A stretch of DNA of 20,570 bases from JBEKYD01 sp049509915. Lineage in GTDB: Bacteria > Acidobacteriota > Terriglobia > Bryobacterales > Bryobacteraceae. The stretch spans positions 1 through 20,570 of the forward strand of contig JBEKZL010000145.1 of the NCBI GenBank assembly GCA_049509915.1. Direction: 5' to 3'. Shown here one piece after another: positions 1 through 6,783 of this stretch; the first letter of the stretch is position 1, and every line of letters starts with the position of its first letter. The translations under genes were made by a program, and so were the position numbers. Under the pieces are notes generated by a model. That model saw only the letters and a program-made list of their open reading frames with translations, was not told the origin of the DNA and did no database searches.

Positions 1-164
1 CCGCCACGGCGCCCGTACAGGCGCTGGAAGTTACGCCGGACAAGAAAGTGGTTTGGGCGTTGCGCGCGTGGGGAAACCCGGTGGATCTCGGTCCCTCAAC
101 CACGCTTCAGTTACTCGACCAGCCGAGTGTTCCCGAAGCGGTGCATTTCGGCGATTTGAAATAG
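1..164 (+). CDS. 3' end of a PQQ-like beta-propeller protein (partial)
   Basis: An open frame enters from the left edge (first full codon at 3) and stops at TAG 162-164, giving 53 residues. The text includes LEVTPDKKVVWALRAWG, followed by LGPSTTLQLLDQP. A 'V-T-P-D-K-K-V-V-W' strand followed by a short C-terminal tail is typical of the last blade of BamB/PQQ-binding-like beta-propeller proteins, common in Acidobacteriota and Planctomycetes, where they are often exported and of unknown substrate. The start and most of the protein lie outside the window, so function cannot be settled. It could equally be an arylsulfotransferase-like or NHL-repeat propeller. It is followed by a hairpin and then by the promoter region of the next gene, so it probably ends its own transcription unit. 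Confidence 0.6.
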   Translation, partial: ATAPVQALEVTPDKKVVWALRAWGNPVDLGPSTTLQLLDQPSVPEAVHFGDLK

Positions 165-191
165 CGGGCCGCTATTGGCCATACGGCCGCT
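163..191 (+). terminator. Hairpin at the end of the propeller gene
   Basis: The arms AGCGGGCCG (163-171) and CGGCCGCT (184-191) pair with one bulged G around a 12-base loop. The left arm overlaps the stop codon. There is no T-run after it, so it is at best a weak or Rho-assisted terminator. Confidence 0.3.
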
Positions 192-243
192 GCGCATTTG
201 CGGTAGGCTCGGCGGGTATGTTGAACTTGCTCGCCGGGTCCGG

Positions 244-366
244 TTACAGAGGATCGAATGGCGGCATGTCGAACAGGTATTTGGTGATCGGCAGTTTCGC
301 GTGGCGGATACATTCCACGGTCCAGGAGGAGTCATCGAAGCCGGGCGCCTCGATTTCCCTCAAAGC
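244..366 (-). pseudogene. Possible decayed 3' gene fragment, minus strand
   Basis: Read on the minus strand, 40 codons run from GCT (366-364) to TAA (246-244). They include APGFDDSSWTVECIRH, then KLPITKYLFDMPPFDPL. Codon usage is gene-like, with about three quarters of third positions G or C, and the residue mix looks like a real protein tail. In-frame stops lie directly upstream on that strand and no start codon is present, so it cannot be a working gene as it stands. I do not recognise the family. It may be the leftover 3' end of a gene whose body was deleted, or chance. Confidence 0.3.
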
Positions 367-379
367 TTATCACTACGTT

Positions 380-391
380 CAAGAGAAGCGG
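380..391 (+). promoter_or_regulatory. CAAGAGAAGCGG motif shared with the 12.6 kb promoter region
   Basis: The 12 bases CAAGAGAAGCGG lie about 33 bp before the -10 candidate at 425. The same 12 bases occur on the minus strand at 12609-12598, inside an inverted repeat upstream of the minus-strand GH35 gene. With three more flanking bases the match is 14 of 15. It may be a shared regulator site, but chance cannot be excluded. Confidence 0.3.
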
Positions 392-421
392 CAACGAGCC
401 TGATTTGCGTTTTCCGAAACT

Positions 422-430
422 TGATACAAT
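422..430 (+). promoter_or_regulatory. Candidate extended -10 promoter for the GH106-like gene
   Basis: TGATACAAT fits an extended -10 element (TGn followed by TACAAT at 425-430) and ends 25 bases before the ATG at 456. No good -35 hexamer sits 16-18 bases upstream, which is tolerable for an extended -10 promoter. A GAGG ribosome-binding site follows at 445-448. Confidence 0.4.
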
Positions 431-455
431 CAGCGCCGTCAGCCGAGGCTAGCGG

Positions 456-1703
456 ATGCGGATGAGAGATCTTACCAGAATACTCGTATTTTTCCTTTCC
501 TCACTCGCAGTGCCGGCACAGAGACCGTGGCAGCAGATCACGATTCCCTCCTTGCGCGACGTGGCCGCGAACTTCAAAGCGCCGCCCCGCGAATACGGCG
601 CCATCCAGCCGTTTGCCAGTTGGAACGGTCCTGACCCCCAGGAAGTTCGCGCGAGAATCGTGCGGGATCTCGACCGGCTCGCGGCTAATGGAATCTTCGT
701 GGTGAACCTTTCGCCGGGACGCGGCCAACCGAAGTACCTTTCGCCAGAGCATATGGACCAGGTGAAGTTCACGGTGAAGGAGGCGGCGAAGCGCGGGATG
801 AGGCTATGGATCCAAGACGAGTCCGACTACCCCAGCGGGTTCGCCGGAGGGAATATCAGCAGGCAGTACCCGCTACTCGCCATGCAGGGCATCGTCGCCG
901 ATATCCGGGTCCACGTGGTGCCGGGCCAGACGCTCACCATGCCGGCGCCGCCTGACACTTTGGCGATCTACGCGACCAAAACGTCTACCGACGAAAAAAT
1001 ACAGGGCGTCACTCCCATTCCGGTTCCGCCGGACGGCCATCTTAAATGGACCGTCCCAGCCCAAGGGTCGACCCCCAACGAGCCCCGTCTTTCCTGGGAA
1101 GTAGTGTTTGTGCGGCACATCTACGTCAGTTCGCCGACGCGGAACTTCAATCGCGAGGACGGGACGCGAGCCAAGGATGCCCTCTACTCACTGATCGATT
1201 ACCTGGATCCGGAAGCCACCCGCGCTTTCCTGAAAATCACACACGAAACTTACCGGCAGGCGGTAGGCGATCAGTTCGGCAAAATCGTTCTCGGCTTTTT
1301 CGGGGACGAGCCGGACTATAGCAGCGCCATTCCTTGGACTCCGAAATTGCTGGAGGAATTCGAGCAGCGGAAAGGCTACGACCTGAAGCCCTACATCCCG
1401 TCGCTCTTCGTCGGCAAAGGGGCGGAGTTGACGGAAGAGACGCGGCGGGCCAGAGCCGACTACTACGACGTGTGGAGCGCGATCTTTCAGAACAGCTTCT
1501 TCGGGGAGCAGGCCGAATGGTGCAAGAGGTACAACGTGGAATACCTGGTGCACCTGAATCATGAAGAAACGATGATCGCGCTGGAGCACAGCGAAGGCGA
1601 CTACTTCCGCGACAACCGGTACGTGGAGGTGCCAGGAATCGACAACCTCAACCAGCTTGTTCCGGATGCCGTGCACCGGCCGGACGGGACCTGTCGGCAT
1701 TGA
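456..1703 (+). CDS. GH106-like glycoside hydrolase, N-terminal part (frameshifted)
   Basis: This 415-residue product begins with a signal peptide (residues 1-22, hydrophobic core LTRILVFFLSSLAVPA). Its catalytic-domain start resembles GH106/alpha-L-rhamnosidase-like hydrolases. The segment DESDYPSGFAGG (from residue 121) matches the family's 'DE..WPSG.AGG' pattern, and GFFGDEPDY places an acidic pair at D284-E285, a likely catalytic or binding site. The start at 456 fits a GAGG site at 445-448; the ATG at 462 would be too far from it. The reading frame breaks near 1692: residues after RPDGT become unrelated (CRH, stop). The rest of the enzyme continues one base shifted in the next entry. Intact relatives run through without a break, so this is probably a pseudogene or a sequencing/assembly error. 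The likely role when intact is an exported exo-acting rhamnosidase-type enzyme; the substrate is inferred from the family only. Confidence 0.65.
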   Translation: MRMRDLTRILVFFLSSLAVPAQRPWQQITIPSLRDVAANFKAPPREYGAIQPFASWNGPDPQEVRARIVRDLDRLAANGIFVVNLSPGRGQPKYLSPEHMDQVKFTVKEAAKRGMRLWIQDESDYPSGFAGGNISRQYPLLAMQGIVADIRVHVVPGQTLTMPAPPDTLAIYATKTSTDEKIQGVTPIPVPPDGHLKWTVPAQGSTPNEPRLSWEVVFVRHIYVSSPTRNFNREDGTRAKDALYSLIDYLDPEATRAFLKITHETYRQAVGDQFGKIVLGFFGDEPDYSSAIPWTPKLLEEFEQRKGYDLKPYIPSLFVGKGAELTEETRRARADYYDVWSAIFQNSFFGEQAEWCKRYNVEYLVHLNHEETMIALEHSEGDYFRDNRYVEVPGIDNLNQLVPDAVHRPDGTCRH

Positions 1704-3003
1704 CAGCAAATACCAGTTGGATTTTCAACTGGTGCGAGGTGTCACCGCGCTACAGCTTCGCGTTCCGGCGTTGCGCGGCGGCGGCGACCCGTCCACGCCT
1801 CCGCCGGCGACGTTCGCGGCGCCGCCGCAAGCCGCGATGGTGGCCTGGTATACCAATCGGGGCGGCTATTTGATGGCCATTGGCCGGCCGGCCGCGCAGG
1901 TCGGTCTGTACCATCCCGGCAATAGCATCTGGATGGGCGACCAGGAGGCCGACCGCAGCGCGACCATGCTGGGCTGGCAGTTGTTTGAGCACCAGGTGGA
2001 TTGGGATTACTTCGACGAGCAGTCGCTCAGTTCGGTAGCCACAATCGAGGATGGCGGTTTCAAGAACCTCAGCGGACAGGTTTACAAAGCGATTATCTTC
2101 CCGTCGATGACGGTGATCACGCGCACCGCTCTGGAACGCTTGCGGGCCTTCGTCAAAACGGGCGGCAAGGCGATTTTTGTGGGCAAGACTCCCGGGCTGA
2201 TCGTGGACAAGACGTTTCTGCATGCCAAGGATGTACCAGACCTGAGCTTCGCCACTCTCATCGAGCCTTCGGGCGACATCACCGCGTCCGTGCTGGCAGC
2301 GCTGCCCAAGCCGGATGTGAAACTGGACGCCGAGTTCCCGCGATTGACATACACCCACCGGAGCTGGCGCGACGCCGAGATGTATTTCTTCTTCAACGAG
2401 AGCAACCAGGCGGAATCCCGCGTGGCAACTATCGCCGGCCGCGGTCACGCGCAAGCATGGGACCTGGCTACGGGTGAGATTCATCCACTCTCCGCCGCCA
2501 CTGCCAACGGTGATTCGGTGCACTTGCCGCTGGTGCTCGGACCTTATGAAGCCAAGGTCCTTGTGGTCGGGCCGCTTCCCAGCGGAGTGGGCGCCTCGGA
2601 GCCGTCCTTCGCAGCAGGCACTATGCTGGCGGAGCTGGGCGGACACTGGACATTGGACCTTAACGGCAAACAGATCATTACCTCGCTGAAATCGTGGGAG
2701 GATCTGGGCACGCAATCGTTTGCCGGTCCGGCAACGTATCGCAAGCAATTCACGGGTTCCGGCGCGCCCGCCGGGAAACGGGTGTTTCTGGAATTCGTCG
2801 ACGTGAACGACTACGCGCGCGTGAAACTGAACGGGAGAGAATTGGAGGCTCACGGCTGGCAGCCCTATCGTTGGGAAGTGACCAATCTCGTGAAAGCGGG
2901 TTCTAACGACCTTGAAGTGGAAGTGCGCACGACCGCGGGAGGCCGAGGTGCCGTGCCGGCAGCTTCGGGCTTACTTGGGCCGGTTCGCCTGGTGGAGCGT
3001 TAG
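1657..3003 (+). CDS. GH106-like glycoside hydrolase, C-terminal part (frameshifted)
   Basis: This is the continuation of the preceding gene in another frame. True homology probably begins near 1693 (VGIDSKYQLDFQLVRG), since the ATG at 1657 lies in sequence that still codes for the first frame. 'KYQ.D.QLVRG....Q.R.P' is the family segment after the catalytic barrel. Residues about 100-190 look like the glutamine-amidotransferase-like domain of these enzymes (YKAIIFPSMTVITR, then LRAFVKTGGKAIFVG). Residues about 327-448 form a GH2-type sugar-binding jelly roll (GHWTLDLNG, then VNDYARVKLNGRE, ending GLLGPVRLVER). At the junction the family normally has about 25-30 residues between the 'VPGID' and 'KYQ' segments that I cannot find, so a small out-of-frame deletion is more likely than a single-base slip. 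This piece alone has no signal peptide and is unlikely to work. Confidence 0.6.
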   Translation: MFRMPCTGRTGPVGIDSKYQLDFQLVRGVTALQLRVPALRGGGDPSTPPPATFAAPPQAAMVAWYTNRGGYLMAIGRPAAQVGLYHPGNSIWMGDQEADRSATMLGWQLFEHQVDWDYFDEQSLSSVATIEDGGFKNLSGQVYKAIIFPSMTVITRTALERLRAFVKTGGKAIFVGKTPGLIVDKTFLHAKDVPDLSFATLIEPSGDITASVLAALPKPDVKLDAEFPRLTYTHRSWRDAEMYFFFNESNQAESRVATIAGRGHAQAWDLATGEIHPLSAATANGDSVHLPLVLGPYEAKVLVVGPLPSGVGASEPSFAAGTMLAELGGHWTLDLNGKQIITSLKSWEDLGTQSFAGPATYRKQFTGSGAPAGKRVFLEFVDVNDYARVKLNGRELEAHGWQPYRWEVTNLVKAGSNDLEVEVRTTAGGRGAVPAASGLLGPVRLVER

Positions 3004-3074
3004 GGGAATCCAGCCGGCCGGCCCGAGTCTGCCGGATAGCCTATGGTTGGGCCCAGATAATTTAAGTAGTCCGC

Positions 3075-3078
3075 GGAG
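3075..3078 (+). promoter_or_regulatory. Ribosome-binding site of the CBM9/PKD gene
   Basis: GGAG lies 8 bases before the ATG at 3087 and supports that start over the ATG at 3103, which is in another frame. Confidence 0.55.
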
Positions 3079-3086
3079 TAATAAAC

Positions 3087-4217
3087 ATGTTTAAACGATG
3101 GTTTGTTTCCGGCTTCCTGGCCCTGCTGTTCACTCCCTTGCAGTTCGGTCTGGAACGCCCTGACGTCACCTTCAAGATTTTTCAGTTCCCTCCCGACAAG
3201 ATCCCGCGCATCGACGGCAACGCCGACGATTGGGCTATCGTTCCCGACAGCTACTCGATCGGCATGGATCAGCTCATGGACACGGAGGAAGGCCACGGCA
3301 TGAATCACGATCCCAAGAACCTTGACGTCAAGGTCAAGGTGGGTTGGGTCAAGGGACTCAATCGTCTCTACTTCCTTTACGAGGCTTACGACAATTACTG
3401 GGATTTCTCGCGCACCGACCTCCACAACGACATCTTCGAAGTGGTGGTCGATGGCGATCTCTCCGGCGGGCCTTTGATCGATATCTACCACCGGGATGTC
3501 TGGACGCCGGAAGCGGTGGGCCGGGCGCGCTCGGTGATCGACCCGCGCATCGGCGAACGGGAAGCCCACTGGAATACCCACGGCGTCCACGCGCAGAACT
3601 ACCACATCTTCACGCCGCCCGGCGATAAAGACTGGGCCATGGCCTGGGGATGCGCACAATACATCAAGCGCTTGCCGTACGCCAATGCGGCCTATAACTA
3701 CAATTTCAAACCCGGCGAGAGCGGCAAACTGGTGCTGGAATTCTGGATCACGCCCTTCGATTACTCTCCCTGCGACGGCCCGCAGCGCGCCGTGGAATCC
3801 GTCCTCACCGAAAACAAACTGATCGGCCTCTCCTGGGCGGTAATCGATTACGACGACGTCAACTCGCCCGGCCGCGTGGGTTTCTGGAATCTCTCCCACA
3901 AACAGACCTTTTTCGGCGACGCCAGCGACCTGGTCGGCTTCCGGCTGATGCCGCTCGAACCGCAATTCCGCAAGTCCATCCAGGCGAAATGGTCGTACCA
4001 GGTCGCGGACATAGACCGCCGTCTGGTCGTCTTCAAGGACCAGTCGGATGGCAAGATCACGTCCTGGAAATGGGATTTCGGAGACGGCGCCACATCTACC
4101 GAACAGAATCCCGTTCACCAGTACAAAGCCGGACGAGATTACACGGCGATCCTCGAGGTGGAAGGTCCCGCCGGCAAATCTCGCCTCGCCAATGTCTGGG
4201 GCGTATCGGTGAAATAA
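3087..4217 (+). CDS. Secreted CBM9-like and PKD domain protein
   Basis: This 376-residue protein has a signal peptide (MFKRWFVSGFLALLFTPL). The next part opens with PRIDGNADDWAIVPD, the pattern that starts CBM9-like/DOMON-type sugar-binding folds ('IDG..DDW'), with FEVVVDGDLSGG and LVLEFWITPFDY as later strands of that sandwich (about residues 30-285). A PKD domain closes the protein: WDFGDG is at residues 329-334, followed by QNPVHQYKAGRDYTAILEV. No catalytic glycosidase residues are visible, so the likely role is binding or displaying carbohydrate outside the cytoplasm rather than cutting it. It sits 83 bp after the GH106-like gene and 135 bp before the GH36-like gene, all on the plus strand, which suggests co-expression. 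The family assignment is by motif only and the ligand is unknown. Confidence 0.7.
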   Translation: MFKRWFVSGFLALLFTPLQFGLERPDVTFKIFQFPPDKIPRIDGNADDWAIVPDSYSIGMDQLMDTEEGHGMNHDPKNLDVKVKVGWVKGLNRLYFLYEAYDNYWDFSRTDLHNDIFEVVVDGDLSGGPLIDIYHRDVWTPEAVGRARSVIDPRIGEREAHWNTHGVHAQNYHIFTPPGDKDWAMAWGCAQYIKRLPYANAAYNYNFKPGESGKLVLEFWITPFDYSPCDGPQRAVESVLTENKLIGLSWAVIDYDDVNSPGRVGFWNLSHKQTFFGDASDLVGFRLMPLEPQFRKSIQAKWSYQVADIDRRLVVFKDQSDGKITSWKWDFGDGATSTEQNPVHQYKAGRDYTAILEVEGPAGKSRLANVWGVSVK

Positions 4218-4219
4218 AA

Positions 4220-4242
4220 CGCCGAACCGCTGCACTTCGGTG
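4220..4242 (+). terminator. Weak hairpin after the CBM9/PKD gene
   Basis: CGCCGAA (4220-4226) pairs with TTCGGTG (4236-4242), 7 bp with one G-T pair and a 9-base loop, starting 3 bases after the stop codon. It lacks a T-run. It may only attenuate or protect the transcript. Confidence 0.3.
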
Positions 4243-4352
4243 CGTTGTGGCTTCGTGGTCCCCCTGCGGCGGGAAACATGGCAACCAATACCTTTTTATC
4301 TTATTATGGTCTTTTGGTTCATCGAGGGATGAGTCCTTTGCGAAAGGGAGTT

Positions 4353-6764
4353 ATGCACAGCCGGACGAACCTTCGCGGTTTGCGTTTGTGTCTGACCATC
4401 GTTTTTCTTCAATCTCTGCGCGCCAGCGCGGCAACGCCAATCAAGATCGACACGAAGAACCTGCTGGTTTCCGTGGATGTAGCCGCCTGCCGCTGGTCGG
4501 CGGAAGTCAAAGGCACACCGATGCGGCTGAACCACGTTTACTTCCTCCCTAGCGACGACCCTTCGGGCTGGAAAGTGACCAGTTCCATCGACAACGCGGA
4601 TTCCGGCAACTTCGGATCGTTCGTCACAGTAACGTTGCGCGGGAAGAAGCGAGGACAACTCGATTTCGAGTATCAGATCTCCGCCAGCAAGGCCGGCAAC
4701 GACATCCTTGTCAGTCTGGGCCGATCGAACAGCACCGGCAAAGCCATTGACCTGGTGGAAATGGATTACTTCGTGTCGGACGATGTGCGCCTGGGCGGAT
4801 CCACCGAAAGATGGACCAGTCTGGGAACTATGTCTCAGAACCGTGAGTATTACGACCTTGCCCCGGTGGTCAGTTTCGTTGTGCCTAGGATGTACCAGGT
4901 AAATCACGTGATCAAGGACATGGACACAGGTAACAGCCTGTTGATGGGACACGTGACGATTACCAAGGGCGCATCCAGGTTCGAGGTGTCGTCGGGCTGG
5001 CAAGGGAAAACCAACGACCGGATGAGGGTCCGGGGATATTGCAGCTATAAAGTCACCATGGCTTCGGGAAAGAGCTTCGTTGGAGAAAAACTCCTGCTCG
5101 ACTTTAACAACGATGCGCTCCGCGCCATGGAGCATCAGGCGGATCTGATTGCGATTGCGTATGACATCCGTCTCAAACAGCGGCGGCCGATTAATCTCGG
5201 CGATCGGGAGTTGGTCTCAAACAACTACAGCCGCTTCCACGGGTACCTGTCCGGCGGCAGCCAGGCGAATGCGGACAAGTTTTTCAAGGCGCATGGCTTG
5301 AACGACTTCTACTGGGGACTGGGAGGGCCCGGCAGACAGGGAAGTTTCGGATTGTATGGCCTCGGCGGAGACCGGCAACCGCCCGACTCTCCTTCTCAGA
5401 ATTCGGGCCGGCTCCACCCGGCGGCGGGGACCGAGCGGCCGGCGCCAACCCAGCCAGCGAGCGGCGGCCCCGGGCGGACCAATTACCCGGCAGAGTGCTA
5501 TCTCCCAATACATGCCCGATACTACGGCATGACGATGGGGACAAGGGTCATCGACTTTTCGAACCCTTTGACGATCAAGCTGGAACGCGAGCGTGCGTTT
5601 CAGTGGGTGGCCGGTCACGAGAATGAAACGGGCCGCGCGGAGATGGACTTCGCGGACTGGTGGGACAAATGGCCCGGCCAGTACGACCCCTTTATGAGCG
5701 CCTTGGAAACCTATCGCGCTGCAGGGACCCCCTGGCGCGAAGTGATCGATCAAAAGGCGCCGCGAAGGGTAATCCGGTCGAACATGAACGCAGTGGATCA
5801 CACATACGGAATTGTCGATATCACTCGAGTTTCGAACGACGCCGATCACGGTTATGAGGAGGGCGACGGCTGGCGCTTATGGCTCACCGAATCCCTGCTG
5901 GGCTCTTCGATCCGCTTCTTTTACAACGGCCGCGTATTTTGGAACGACGGCGACGGTTTCCACGTGTACAAGTCGCAGCCGATCGATGAGTCGGCCGGAC
6001 GCTTCAACTATGCCCAAGCCAAGGTCAGTGCGAACTTTCACGCCATTGCCGGCAACACTCTCTTCCTGGAGGAAGCCTTCAATGAGACGTACCCCGAGGA
6101 CCGGATTGAACTGTTGAAGCGGATCAGCCCCCCGACACCGGATGTGTCCTACCCGGTCGACCTGTTCGTCAGGAAGCCCGCTCAGATCTGGAACATGCCA
6201 ATCGAGCGGCCTTTTGGAAAATGGAACGTCATTGCCGTGTTCAATTATACCGGCAGAACGCCTCGCGAAGGCTTTACTTATACCACTCCGGCGACGCGTG
6301 AGCTGATCGCTACATTCACCGTCGATCTCAATGCGGCGAAGGATCTTCGTCTCGATCCGGACAAAGAGTACATCGTCTATGAGTTCTGGAGTAAGAAACT
6401 CATCGGGACGTTCCGGGGAGTTTTTACGCCGCGTCCCGTGAAACCCTACGATTGCGACATTTACAGCATCGTGGAGAAACAAAACCGGCCGGTGCTGATC
6501 TCCACCAGCCGCCATATCCGGCAGATGGCTTTTGACATCAAGGAACTCGCCTACGACAGCCAGCAGCACATGCTGCGAGGCACTTCGCGGGCGGTGGCCG
6601 GCGACCCGTACCAGTTGCGGTTTTTCCTTCCGGAAGGATTCAGGGCACAACGCGTGGAGTTGTCCGGCGGCCTGGCTGCAACAATGGCAACTGAAGGGCG
6701 TCTGCTAACGGTGGATTACACGGCGTCGACCGGCAACGACGTGGAATGGAAGATCTTCTTTTGA
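4353..6764 (+). CDS. GH36-like (Sip1/melibiase-type) secreted glycosidase
   Basis: With ATG 4353 the product is 803 residues and begins with a good signal peptide (MHSRTNLRGLRLCLTIVFLQ, cut near ASAATP). The frame is open from 4245, but 4285-4325 is AT-rich and looks like leader sequence. ATG 4329 is an alternative; AAGG at 4344-4347 favours 4353. An N-terminal beta-sandwich (to about residue 280) is followed by a barrel-like region. VSNDADHG (D496) and WNDGDGFHVY (D532, D534) match the acid/base region and the 'PDWDMF' segment of GH36 alpha-galactosidases. The tail matches the same group: LDPDKEYIVYEFWSKKLIG, then ISTSRHIRQM near residue 717. The usual 'K.D' nucleophile motif is not obvious; EMDFADWWDKW occupies that area. 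Residues about 322-381 are Gly/Pro-rich and odd. It probably acts on alpha-galactosides or is a diverged relative. Confidence 0.6.
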   Translation: MHSRTNLRGLRLCLTIVFLQSLRASAATPIKIDTKNLLVSVDVAACRWSAEVKGTPMRLNHVYFLPSDDPSGWKVTSSIDNADSGNFGSFVTVTLRGKKRGQLDFEYQISASKAGNDILVSLGRSNSTGKAIDLVEMDYFVSDDVRLGGSTERWTSLGTMSQNREYYDLAPVVSFVVPRMYQVNHVIKDMDTGNSLLMGHVTITKGASRFEVSSGWQGKTNDRMRVRGYCSYKVTMASGKSFVGEKLLLDFNNDALRAMEHQADLIAIAYDIRLKQRRPINLGDRELVSNNYSRFHGYLSGGSQANADKFFKAHGLNDFYWGLGGPGRQGSFGLYGLGGDRQPPDSPSQNSGRLHPAAGTERPAPTQPASGGPGRTNYPAECYLPIHARYYGMTMGTRVIDFSNPLTIKLERERAFQWVAGHENETGRAEMDFADWWDKWPGQYDPFMSALETYRAAGTPWREVIDQKAPRRVIRSNMNAVDHTYGIVDITRVSNDADHGYEEGDGWRLWLTESLLGSSIRFFYNGRVFWNDGDGFHVYKSQPIDESAGRFNYAQAKVSANFHAIAGNTLFLEEAFNETYPEDRIELLKRISPPTPDVSYPVDLFVRKPAQIWNMPIERPFGKWNVIAVFNYTGRTPREGFTYTTPATRELIATFTVDLNAAKDLRLDPDKEYIVYEFWSKKLIGTFRGVFTPRPVKPYDCDIYSIVEKQNRPVLISTSRHIRQMAFDIKELAYDSQQHMLRGTSRAVAGDPYQLRFFLPEGFRAQRVELSGGLAATMATEGRLLTVDYTASTGNDVEWKIFF

Positions 6765-6783
6765 CAAAGCGCGGACATGCATC

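Noticed and set aside
1750..2853. 367-codon minus-strand frame opposite the GH106-like gene
   Set aside because: Arg/His-rich shadow of a GC-rich gene, with no family motif; the plus strand carries clear domain signatures.
3000..4235. 411-codon minus-strand frame opposite the CBM9/PKD gene
   Set aside because: Mirror-frame shadow; the plus strand has a signal peptide and PKD motif.
4245..4352. Longer start for the GH36-like gene
   Set aside because: The stretch includes AT-rich leader-like DNA and pushes the signal peptide about 36 residues inside the protein.
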